Assembly: GCA_009924535.1 (NCBI GenBank)
Contig: RFRI01000086.1
Span: 1 to 6,390, forward strand
From: Verrucomicrobiota bacterium
Lineage (GTDB): Bacteria; Verrucomicrobiota; Verrucomicrobiia; Opitutales; UBA953
Direction of reading: 5' to 3'
DNA length: 6,390 nt
Made by a program: the position numbers and the translations under genes. Shown here one piece after another: positions 1 to 6,201 of this stretch (positions are counted from its first letter, which is position 1; each line of letters opens with the position of its first letter). The notes under the pieces are model-generated. The model saw only the letters and a program-made list of their open reading frames with translations, searched no databases and was not told where the DNA came from.

Positions 1-67
1 TCCAGAGGTAGCCGGCACGGCGTTCGACCTCGTCAAGACTGGCTCGGATTTCGGGCGGAATATACAT
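1..67 (-). CDS. prfB: Probable peptide chain release factor 2, N-terminal fragment (runs off the left edge)
   Basis: An ATG at 67 on the minus strand opens a frame that stays open to the window edge: 22 codons, reading MYIPPEIRASLDEVERR then AGYLW. The pattern E-I-R-A-x-L followed some 13 residues later by G-Y-L resembles the first helix of RF2, which recognises UGA and UAA stop codons on the ribosome; E. coli RF2 begins with a similar segment ending in RGYL. In many bacteria the next codon is an in-frame UGA that forces a +1 frameshift. Here it is TGG (Trp), so this site would be read without a shift. Codon choice suits a GC-rich coding region. No Shine-Dalgarno precedes the ATG; the AAGGAGGG at 94-101 lies 26 bases upstream of it, too far to serve. 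The gene is divergent from the M16 peptidase. Identification rests on a very short fragment, so another coiled or helical protein is possible. Confidence 0.45.
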   Translation of the reverse strand, partial: MYIPPEIRASLDEVERRAGYLW

Positions 68-238
68 CGGAAAGCGGGAGGAAGGGGGAGGGGCCCTCCT
101 TGGTCGGCGGGCGAAGGTTGGGAATACCTAGGGCCTCCTTTGTTTTCAATGTCAGAGTGGGGCAGGCGGGCTCTCATTTGCCGGGGTGCGGACTGGTCGC
201 ACTTGCGCCCCGTCGAGGGCGGGGCATACATCCAGCCC
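68..238. other. Divergent intergenic region between the prfB-like gene and the M16 peptidase
   Basis: These 171 bases separate two divergent starts and should carry both promoters. The part from 76 to 94 is a purine run on the plus strand. The part from 140 to 238 is open in frame with the peptidase gene, from a TTG at 140 and an ATG at 149, but it uses codons rare in the gene body (AGG, CGG, TCA, ATT, GCA) and encodes no recognisable domain or signal peptide. I treat it as non-coding leader. I found no convincing plus-strand promoter. Confidence 0.5.
121..149 (-). promoter_or_regulatory. Candidate sigma-70-type promoter for the prfB-like gene
   Basis: On the minus strand TTGAAA (144-149, five of six matches to TTGACA) is followed after exactly 17 bases by TATTCC (121-126, matching TATAAT only in the first three positions). 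Transcription would begin near 113-115 and leave a leader of roughly 46 bases before the ATG at 67. The good -35 box and spacing are offset by the poor -10 box, so this is only a candidate. Confidence 0.22.
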
Positions 239-2791
239 ATGTCGTATCTTGAAGGCCTGAGTTTCGCCCAGATCGCCGGCCCCCTGCCCGAACGCCGGGT
301 CCTGGCCAACGGGCTCGAGGTCATCTACTCCCATCGCCCGGGCATCGGCCTCTGCACCGTGCAGGCTTGGGTCCGCACGGGCAGCATCCATGAAGGTCGC
401 TGGGAAGGTTCCGGCATCTCGCACTACCTTGAGCACATGGTCTTCAAGGGGACCGGTCGTTTCACGAACCGTGAGCTCACCGATGCCATCCATCGCAGCG
501 GAGGGTCCTCCAACGCTTACACGACCTTCGATCGCACGGTCTATTACGTCGATGCGCCGCAGGAAGGCTTCGAGACCGCGATGGAGGCCATCGCCGACAT
601 GGTCTTCGATCCGCTGATCACCGATGCCGACGCCAAGATGGAACGCGAGGTCATCCTGCGGGAGATCGCGATGTGCGACGACGAGCATGACCAGGTGCTG
701 GCCAAATCCGTCCTCGAGGAAGCGGTGCGTTCGCATCCGCTCCGCCAGCCGGTCATCGGTCATCGTGATCTTTTCGTACGCATCACGCCGGATGACCTGC
801 GGGCCTATCATGCCAGCCGTTACGTCCCGACGAACGTCGTCCTCGCGCTTGGCGGCAGCATGCCGCCGGAGGAAGTCTTCGCCTCGGCCGAACGCTGGTT
901 CGGTCGTTTCGCCCGCCGCCCGCTGATCGATATCGCCGCGCATCAGGAACCGCCGCAGGGCGGCGTCCGACGCGCCGACCTCATTCGCGACGTCAATACC
1001 TCCAAGGGGGTCGCCTCCTGGCGGATTCCGGGCTACTTCGACGAAGGCCGCCTCGCCACGGACCTGTTCCTGGGCGTGCTGGGCGCCGGTAACAGTTCGC
1101 TGCTCTGGAGCGAACTCCGCGAGAAGCGTAAACTCGTCCACGGCATCGATGCCTCCGGTTTCGGTATCCGCGACCTCGGTCTCGCCTGGTGTAGCTGGAC
1201 GGGCGAAGCCGGTACGTCCGCCCCGGCGGTGGAGCAGGCGATCGCCGAAGTCGTCGATGGTCTCCTGCAGAAAGGCGTGACGCAGGCCCAGTTCGAGAAG
1301 GTGCGCCGCCAGTCGGTCGTCGGCATGGTCAACGGTCAGAAGAACATCCATGGCCTGACCAGCCGCGTCGCCCATGCGGCCACGATCGGCCATGATGTCT
1401 CCTGGCCGCAGCGCGGCGTGGAGCATCTCGCCAGGCTGGGCGCCGAGGATCTCACGCGCGAAGCGCGCAAGCACCTCCGTCCGGACAACGTCACCTTCGG
1501 CACCATGCGGGGCGGCAAGGCCGATGTCTCCGCGGCCAGCGCCATCGGCGCCGCCACGCCGGATCGCTTCGAGACCTTTACTCTGGATAACGGCGTCCGC
1601 GTGGTCCTGCAGCATGACGCGACCATCCCGAAGGCCGGCATCGGCGTCTTCCTCGCCGGCGGCGTCGCCTATGAAGAGGCCGATAAGCGCGGGACCACCG
1701 GTCTCCTCGGCACCCTGTTCGCCCGCGACAACGTGCATCGCACCAAGGAAGAGGTGGCGCAGCTCGTCGATAGCATCGGCGCGACCTTCGCCGACCATGG
1801 CTCGCAAGTCTCCTGCGGTCTTTGGGGCGAGGCGTTAAGCTCCGATTTCGCCCAGATCTCCGAGCTCATCGCCGACGGCATCCTTGGTCCGAAGATCCTG
1901 CCCGAGACCTTCGCCCTGGAACGCGCGGCGATCATCACGGCCTGCCGCGAAGCCGAAGACGATATCGTCGAGAAGGCCCGCCTTCGGCTGCAGCGCCAGT
2001 ATTTCGGCGAACACCCCCTGGCCGTCGATGCCTGCGGCACCCCCGAGACCTTGGCGAAGATCCAGCCGGCCGACCTAGCCGCGTTGCACCAAGCGCTCGT
2101 CGTCGCCGATAACATCGTGGTCGGCGTCAGCGGCGCCTTCGACCGCCCGGCGGTCATGGAGTTCGTGAACCGTCGCTTCGGTTCCTTGCCGAAGCTTTCG
2201 TTGAGCCGACGCGGCCTGCCTAAGCATGACCCGGCTAAGGCCGGCAAGGTCTTGGATCGCGCCCAAGGCGAGCAGGCCGTCGTCGCCATCGCTTTCCCGC
2301 ATTGCGGCTTCGCGCCGGATGAAGTCGTCGCGGCGAACGTGACCGAGGAGTTGCTCAGCGGCATGGCCAGCGGGCTGTTCCGTCGGGTGCGCGAAGAGAA
2401 GGGCATGGCTTACTTTGTCGGCGCCACGCGTGTCGAAGTCGTCGATCAGGGCATGTTCTACTTGTATGCGGGTACCGCGCCGGCCTCGGCTCAGGAGGTC
2501 GCGAAGGAGATGCGCCTGGAGCTCGACCGTCTGCGCAAGGGCAAGTTCGCCCCGAACGAGATCGAGGACGCCAAGCGTCGCATGCGCGTCTCCCGCCGTC
2601 AGGGGCGCCAGTCCGCCGGCGCCCGCATGCAGGGGGCGCTCGTCCGTGAGGTTGCTGGTCTTGGCGCCAATTTCGACGCCGAATGGGAACGCCGGATGAG
2701 CCTGACCGACGACGCCGCCGTGCAGGCCTTCGCCCAGCGATATCTCGACGCCAAGTTCGAGCAGGAGCTGATCGTCCTGCCGAAGGAGTGA
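239..2791 (+). CDS. Two-domain M16B zinc metallopeptidase (insulinase / processing-peptidase family)
   Basis: Soluble zinc endopeptidase of the M16 family, 850 residues from this ATG, made of two complete M16 modules. The first (about 18-430) has the inverted zinc motif HYLEH at 62-66 and the third ligand E142, 75 residues later, in V-I-L-R-E-I. The second module begins near 444 and has GLLGT (488-492) where HxxEH should be, so it binds no zinc. It does carry R718-E-E-K-G-M-A-Y725, the Arg/Tyr pair that in M16B heterodimers sits on the non-zinc subunit; the first module has R294 but H301 in the Tyr position. One chain therefore seems to combine both subunits. No signal peptide or membrane segment is visible, so a cytoplasmic role in peptide degradation is likely; the substrate is unknown. 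The frame is open upstream to TTG 140 and ATG 149, but that part has atypical codons and lacks family resemblance, so I chose 239. No clear Shine-Dalgarno. It converges with the AmpG-like gene without any gap. Confidence 0.93.
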   Translation: MSYLEGLSFAQIAGPLPERRVLANGLEVIYSHRPGIGLCTVQAWVRTGSIHEGRWEGSGISHYLEHMVFKGTGRFTNRELTDAIHRSGGSSNAYTTFDRTVYYVDAPQEGFETAMEAIADMVFDPLITDADAKMEREVILREIAMCDDEHDQVLAKSVLEEAVRSHPLRQPVIGHRDLFVRITPDDLRAYHASRYVPTNVVLALGGSMPPEEVFASAERWFGRFARRPLIDIAAHQEPPQGGVRRADLIRDVNTSKGVASWRIPGYFDEGRLATDLFLGVLGAGNSSLLWSELREKRKLVHGIDASGFGIRDLGLAWCSWTGEAGTSAPAVEQAIAEVVDGLLQKGVTQAQFEKVRRQSVVGMVNGQKNIHGLTSRVAHAATIGHDVSWPQRGVEHLARLGAEDLTREARKHLRPDNVTFGTMRGGKADVSAASAIGAATPDRFETFTLDNGVRVVLQHDATIPKAGIGVFLAGGVAYEEADKRGTTGLLGTLFARDNVHRTKEEVAQLVDSIGATFADHGSQVSCGLWGEALSSDFAQISELIADGILGPKILPETFALERAAIITACREAEDDIVEKARLRLQRQYFGEHPLAVDACGTPETLAKIQPADLAALHQALVVADNIVVGVSGAFDRPAVMEFVNRRFGSLPKLSLSRRGLPKHDPAKAGKVLDRAQGEQAVVAIAFPHCGFAPDEVVAANVTEELLSGMASGLFRRVREEKGMAYFVGATRVEVVDQGMFYLYAGTAPASAQEVAKEMRLELDRLRKGKFAPNEIEDAKRRMRVSRRQGRQSAGARMQGALVREVAGLGANFDAEWERRMSLTDDAAVQAFAQRYLDAKFEQELIVLPKE

Positions 2792-2794
2792 TCA
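2789..2794. other. Back-to-back stop codons of convergent genes (TGATCA)
   Basis: The peptidase stop TGA (2789-2791) and the permease stop, TCA on the plus strand (2792-2794), touch and form a 6-base palindrome. There is no intergenic sequence, so any termination signal for either transcript must lie inside the opposite gene. No GC hairpin followed by a T run is visible nearby. Confidence 0.9.
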
Positions 2795-4057
2795 GGCTTC
2801 CTGGAAGTGACGCTTCGCGAACCAGGCCGAAAGGATGCCTGGGATGGCGAGGCTGAGCGCGAACAGGAAGTAGTGGGCGTAGCCTAGTCGGTCCGAGAGC
2901 GAGCCCGCCCAGAGGCCCGGCAGGTAGTTGGCGAGGAGCGCGAAGGTGGAGAGCGCCGCGTAGCGGATCGCAGCTCCGGGGCCGGAAGCCAGTTTCATCA
3001 TGGCGAGCAGCAGGGCGCACATGCCTGCTCCGTAAGCCAGGTACTCGATGAAGAAGACCGTGCCGATGACCGTGAGGTCGTGTGAACCGTCCGCGGCGAG
3101 CCAGGCGATCGCGGCCAAGGGGGCGTGCATCGCGATGCCGAGCGGCAGGAGGGAACGGCCGAGTCCGAGGCGCGCGACGACCTGGGAACCGAGGATGCCG
3201 CCGAGCGCGAGTCCGAAGACCGCGGTGGCGATACGCATGACGGCATAGGTCTCGTTGCCTAAGGAGAGGCCTCCGGGATTCGTCGACGTGGCGAAGAGCG
3301 GCAGGATGCGCGCCATATGGATCTCGCTGGCGCGATAGAACAGGATCAGGCCGAGGACGGCGAACAGCCGGGGGTCGACGGAAAGCGAGAGCAGGCCCTG
3401 CCTCATCTCGCGGAAGCGATCGGCGATGGTGCGACCATCGGCGGCTTGTTCGCTTTCGCCTCGAAGTCCCAGCGCGTTGGCCGAGGTGGCGAGCAGCGCA
3501 AGCAGGGCCGCCGCGATGAGCGCCCAGGACCAGGCGTCGGCGGATTGCGGCCCGTGGTCCATGATGCGACCGGCGAGCCAGATCAGGCCGGGGCCGGCGA
3601 GGACCATGCCCAGTTTCGAGGCGAAATTAAGCAGGCCCGCATGCGTGGCGCGGGTGCGGTCGTCCAGCGCGGAGACGAAATAGCCGTCGAGGGCGAAGTC
3701 GTGGGCGGCGGCGATGAACGAGAGCAGGACCAGGCAACCGATGATGGCCGGGGAGGACGGGTGGTCGGCGGCCACCTGCAGGGCTAATCCGCCGAGCAGC
3801 ACGGAGATGGCGAGTTCCGCGAACAGGATGAAGGCGCGGGGCCGGAAGGCGGCGACCAGCGGTGCGAGGAGGATCTTGAAGCCGAAGATCAGGCCGAGGG
3901 TGGCGACGGCCTGGGTGATGTCCTTGTCCGCATAGCCCGTGTTCTTCAAGGCGATCGGCAGGGCCTCGTCGCGGACCGCGGCGGGGATGGATTGGAAGAG
4001 GTAGGCAGCGGTGACCCAGAGCCAGGCGCGCCGGGGGAGTGCCGCGGCTTCGCTCAT
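2792..4057 (-). CDS. AmpG-like MFS permease (PAT family)
   Basis: Integral inner-membrane transporter of 421 residues with about twelve hydrophobic segments (roughly 11-30, 47-70, 75-96, 103-130, 139-163, 174-196, 230-257, 271-297, 303-321, 328-356, 362-385, 395-413) and a polar central loop at 198-228, the usual 6+6 MFS plan. It resembles AmpG, which imports anhydro-muropeptides for peptidoglycan recycling: the fourth segment ends in AHDFALDGY (118-126), matching the family motif with Asp at 120 and 124 (QDxxxDA/GY in AmpG), and the later halves show AmpG-like G-x-L-x-D-R-L-G motifs. E. coli AmpG is about 490 residues; this form is shorter. The wider PAT family also includes acetyl-CoA and other carriers, so muropeptide transport is probable, not proven. 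It is the last gene of the minus-strand cluster, 3 bases after its neighbour. A weak GAAGG lies about 10 bases before the ATG. Its TGA abuts the stop of the convergent peptidase gene. Confidence 0.85.
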   Translation of the reverse strand: MSEAAALPRRAWLWVTAAYLFQSIPAAVRDEALPIALKNTGYADKDITQAVATLGLIFGFKILLAPLVAAFRPRAFILFAELAISVLLGGLALQVAADHPSSPAIIGCLVLLSFIAAAHDFALDGYFVSALDDRTRATHAGLLNFASKLGMVLAGPGLIWLAGRIMDHGPQSADAWSWALIAAALLALLATSANALGLRGESEQAADGRTIADRFREMRQGLLSLSVDPRLFAVLGLILFYRASEIHMARILPLFATSTNPGGLSLGNETYAVMRIATAVFGLALGGILGSQVVARLGLGRSLLPLGIAMHAPLAAIAWLAADGSHDLTVIGTVFFIEYLAYGAGMCALLLAMMKLASGPGAAIRYAALSTFALLANYLPGLWAGSLSDRLGYAHYFLFALSLAIPGILSAWFAKRHFQEA

Positions 4058-4060
4058 CGC

Positions 4061-4897
4061 TTAGGCGCCTTCGCCGAGCTGAGCGCGGCCGAAGTGATCG
4101 ACGGAGCGGAGCAGGCCGTCGACGAACTTGGCGACGGTGATGTTCAGGCCGAGCAGTTCGGAATCCGTCAGGCTGAGCATCTCGCCGGGCTTGAAGGTGC
4201 GCGTGGTGTCGGTCAGGCGGGCCACCATCTTGGGCTTGTTCTCGTCGCTGAGGACATGGCGGGTGACGCCAGGCGGAAGTTCGGGCGCGACTTCGGGGGC
4301 TTTCTCCGGCTCGGCCGGTGCTTCGAAATCCTTCATCGCCTTGAACTCAAGGGTCAGGGAGCCGTCCGGGGTGATGTCGTCGTTGGTGACGAGTCCGCCG
4401 CGCACGAGCACGCGGAGGGCGGCGGCGAGGCTGAAGACCCCGTCTTCGAGGTCGCAGACGATGCCGAAGTTCTCTTCCAGCGCCGTGAAGCGGTCCTGCA
4501 GGGACATCTGCTGGAAGGCTTGCTGCTTCTCCATGATGATCTTCTCGACGAGGGGGTCGCGACGCTGGTTCTTGCCCTGTTCACGGATGAAGAGGCAGAG
4601 CAGGTGGCACTGCACCATGCATTCGGAGGAAAGCGTCAGCAGGTCGTTGACCGTCGTGCGCATCATCAGGCCGCGGGCGTAGGCGAGCATCTGTTCCGGG
4701 GGGAGATGCGCCTGCGGCACGGGCATCACGCGGGAGACCGAAGAGAAGTGTTCGTAGGCCTTGGGGTCGGCCGTGTGCAGTCCGGCGATGCTGAACGCGA
4801 GCATGTCATGCTGGCGTTGGAGGGCCGTGAAGAACGTGCGGCTGATGTTCTGGAGCGAGAGGACGTTCTCGCCGTTGCCGGGCGGGGGCTGCGACAT
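4061..4897 (-). CDS. Conserved-looking hypothetical protein, mostly helical, with Pro/Glu linker
   Basis: I do not recognise this 278-residue protein. It has no signal peptide and no membrane segment, so it is probably cytoplasmic. Three parts can be seen: a mainly alpha-helical N-terminal region (about 12-168), an Ala/Pro/Glu-rich linker (about 192-210), and a small C-terminal region (about 211-278) with helix-prone sequence such as SDSELLGLN-type motifs near 242-252. In the first region C93, C97 and C101 are spaced four apart next to H98, which would place the cysteines on one face of a helix; this could be a core, a metal site or chance. Codon use matches the neighbours and the open frame is tightly packed, starting 6 bases after the SpoU-like gene and ending 3 bases before the permease gene, so it is surely a real gene of the cluster. 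No Shine-Dalgarno precedes the ATG; translation may depend on the upstream gene. Confidence 0.85.
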   Translation of the reverse strand: MSQPPPGNGENVLSLQNISRTFFTALQRQHDMLAFSIAGLHTADPKAYEHFSSVSRVMPVPQAHLPPEQMLAYARGLMMRTTVNDLLTLSSECMVQCHLLCLFIREQGKNQRRDPLVEKIIMEKQQAFQQMSLQDRFTALEENFGIVCDLEDGVFSLAAALRVLVRGGLVTNDDITPDGSLTLEFKAMKDFEAPAEPEKAPEVAPELPPGVTRHVLSDENKPKMVARLTDTTRTFKPGEMLSLTDSELLGLNITVAKFVDGLLRSVDHFGRAQLGEGA

Positions 4898-4903
4898 AGG
4901 GAA

Positions 4904-5731
4904 TTAGCTGGTCGGATTGGAACCCTTGTCCTTGGCGTGGCGAGCCCTTTTGCGGGCCAGGAAGCCGTCGACACGGGGTTGGGGGGTGGAGGCGAACCAG
5001 GCGATGGCCAAGGGGGCGATTTCGGAAAGGGACAGGGCGGGTTGGCCGACAAGCCCGGGGAACCGGTAGCAGTGTTCGACGCGCGGCTGGATGTCCGGGT
5101 CGAGCTTTCCTCCGGGGATAAGCAAGGCCAGATGGCGGGCGGGGACGCGGACCGGCACGCCGAGGTCGATCTTGCGGCCGATGTCCGGCGAGAGCGCCAC
5201 GACGCAGCAACGGTCTTCGACGAGCTTCAGGAGTCCGCCCAGCGCGGCGGCGCGCATGAGGCGAAGCTGTTCCATCGCGCCTCGGGATTGGTGCCAGGCT
5301 TCCGGGTGGAAGGAAAGTTTCTCCGTGCCGCCCGAGAGCAGCAGTCGCTTCAGGCCGAAGGCGGCCATCGAGCGGGCGATCGCGGCGAGGTCGGCCGGGT
5401 CGGTCACGCCGTCGGCGATGACGATGCTCTCGCGGGACTCGCGCCATTCGGCGAAGTCGGAGATGCGGGCCAGGCCGAAGTCGGGACGCATCGTGAGCGC
5501 ACAGACGTCCTCACAGGGGCCTTCGGCCGTCTGGGCGAGTTCCATCGGTCCGACGATGCGGGTCTTGACGCCGAGTTCGGCGAAGGCGGCGTCGTGTTCG
5601 GCCAGCTCGGGCGCGAACGCGGCCGTGGCGACGACCTCGCGTAACGCCTTAGGGTGGTGCTTGAGGCAGGCGAGCAGCGCGGCGATGCCCCGGATGACCA
5701 GGCGGTTGGGATGGGGGTCGTTGGTATTCAC
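4904..5731 (-). CDS. SpoU/TrmH-like (SPOUT) RNA methyltransferase homologue with degenerate motifs
   Basis: A 275-residue protein with the layout of SpoU-family tRNA/rRNA 2'-O-ribose methyltransferases: an N-terminal substrate-binding-like part (about 10-65, beginning L-V-I-R-G-I-A-A-L-L) and a SPOUT catalytic-like domain (about 100-248). Motif 1, DGVTDPADLAAIARSMAAFG (107-126), keeps the catalytic-type Arg (R120) but has D114 where Asn is usual. Motif 2, normally G-N/Q-E-G-x-G, reads I-P-G-G-K-L-D-P (205-212) without the Glu. Motif 3, normally S-L-N-V-S-V-A, reads A-L-S-L-S-E-I (232-238). The family fold is likely; SAM binding and methylation are doubtful. The last 16 residues are rich in Lys and Arg, which would suit RNA contact. 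The GTG start overlaps the stop of the DUF5069 gene (GTGA, 5728-5731), and AAGGA lies 8 bases upstream, so this start is well supported. Target RNA is unknown. Confidence 0.78.
   Translation of the reverse strand: MNTNDPHPNRLVIRGIAALLACLKHHPKALREVVATAAFAPELAEHDAAFAELGVKTRIVGPMELAQTAEGPCEDVCALTMRPDFGLARISDFAEWRESRESIVIADGVTDPADLAAIARSMAAFGLKRLLLSGGTEKLSFHPEAWHQSRGAMEQLRLMRAAALGGLLKLVEDRCCVVALSPDIGRKIDLGVPVRVPARHLALLIPGGKLDPDIQPRVEHCYRFPGLVGQPALSLSEIAPLAIAWFASTPQPRVDGFLARKRARHAKDKGSNPTS
5728..5731 (-). other. GTGA stop/start overlap, translational coupling
   Basis: The start codon GTG of the SpoU-like gene and the stop TGA of the DUF5069-type gene share bases in a 4-base overlap. Such overlaps usually allow the terminating ribosome to restart, which keeps the two products in step. 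Confidence 0.85.
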
Positions 5732-6201
5732 AGAATGCGTCCTTCGTCGAAGTCGATCATGTCCGCGAAGGAGATCACATCGGTGCGGTGTTCGGCGCCC
5801 ATCTTGCGCTTGGCGCTGTCGAGGGCTTCGCGGCCCATCTCGCTCATGCCTTTCTGGACCAGTTCGCGGTTCCAGACGGCGACGCGAAGATCGGCGGGAA
5901 AGAGGGCTTTGAGGCGGGCGTCCAGTTCGGCATCGGTCTGGGTCTCACGGACGCAGGCGACGACCTGTTCGGGGTCGACGCCCAGATGCATGCAGAGGAA
6001 ACGGTCGAAGCCTTTGCAGAAATTGCGCTGATAGGACTTAGGCAGCTCGCCCTTGAGGTGCTTGCGGGCCTTGGCGAGGAAGCGAGGGAGGTGCAGGAGG
6101 CCGGTGCCGGCGTGGGGGATGTAGGACGAAGGCAAGTCGTAGCAGATCTCACCGGTGGCTTCGGAGAAGCCGTCAGGGCGAGGCGAGGAGGGCGTGGTCA
6201 T
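5728..6201 (-). CDS. DUF5069-type protein of unknown function
   Basis: A small soluble protein of 157 residues. The region 37-76 contains H-L-P-R-F-L-A-K-A-R-K-H-L-K-G, then G-F-D-R-F-L and L-G-V-D, and the C-terminus ends in F-A-D-M-I-D-F-D-E-G-R (145-155). This order (LPR-x-x-x-KAR, hydrophobic-D-x-x-F-L-x-x-x-G-V-D, and a closing D-x-D-E-G-R) is what I know from DUF5069 proteins, found often in Verrucomicrobiota, Planctomycetota and some other groups; no biochemical role is established. There is no signal peptide or membrane segment. Four cysteines (20, 62, 70, 83) show no metal-site spacing. Its ATG overlaps the stop of the gene upstream (ATGA) and its stop overlaps the start of the SpoU-like gene, so it is translated within the cluster. 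No Shine-Dalgarno is evident before the ATG, consistent with coupling. Confidence 0.8.
   Translation of the reverse strand: MTTPSSPRPDGFSEATGEICYDLPSSYIPHAGTGLLHLPRFLAKARKHLKGELPKSYQRNFCKGFDRFLCMHLGVDPEQVVACVRETQTDAELDARLKALFPADLRVAVWNRELVQKGMSEMGREALDSAKRKMGAEHRTDVISFADMIDFDEGRIL
5740..5744 (-). promoter_or_regulatory. Ribosome binding site for the SpoU-like gene
   Basis: AAGGA on the minus strand sits 8 bases before the GTG at 5731 and inside the end of the DUF5069-type gene. It is the best Shine-Dalgarno sequence of the cluster, and it supports the non-ATG start. Confidence 0.6.
6198..6201 (-). other. ATGA stop/start overlap, translational coupling
   Basis: The TGA that ends the partial gene at the right edge (6200 to 6198) overlaps the ATG of the DUF5069-type gene (6201 to 6199). 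This fixes both the reading frame of the partial gene and the start of the next. Confidence 0.85.

Noticed and set aside
76..93. Plus-strand purine run GGGAGGAAGGGGGAGGGG as a ribosome binding site for an upstream small gene
   Set aside because: The only nearby start is TTG at 100; its frame ends within about 50 codons, overlaps the M16 start in another frame and has no protein-like features.
134..140. Perfect AAGGAGG Shine-Dalgarno-like sequence on the minus strand
   Set aside because: No ATG, GTG or TTG followed by a useful open frame lies 5-12 bases downstream on that strand; it falls inside the candidate promoter spacer.
152..1807. 551-codon open frame on the minus strand, opposite the M16 gene
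   Set aside because: It is in exact codon register with the peptidase gene, where an antisense stop needs TTA, CTA or TCA in the sense gene. These codons are rare in this GC-rich DNA, so long antisense frames are expected. The product has no recognisable domain, whereas the sense frame has full M16 motifs.
2797..2807. Inverted repeat CTTCCTGGAAG just inside the permease gene
   Set aside because: The loop would be one base, too short for a hairpin, and no T run follows on either strand, so it is not a terminator.
3992..5644. 550-codon open frame on the plus strand spanning three minus-strand genes
   Set aside because: The three genes below it share one register because their gaps are multiples of three, so the same codon-bias effect keeps the opposed frame open across the junctions. 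Its Gly/Glu/Arg/Val-rich translation is typical of such shadows.
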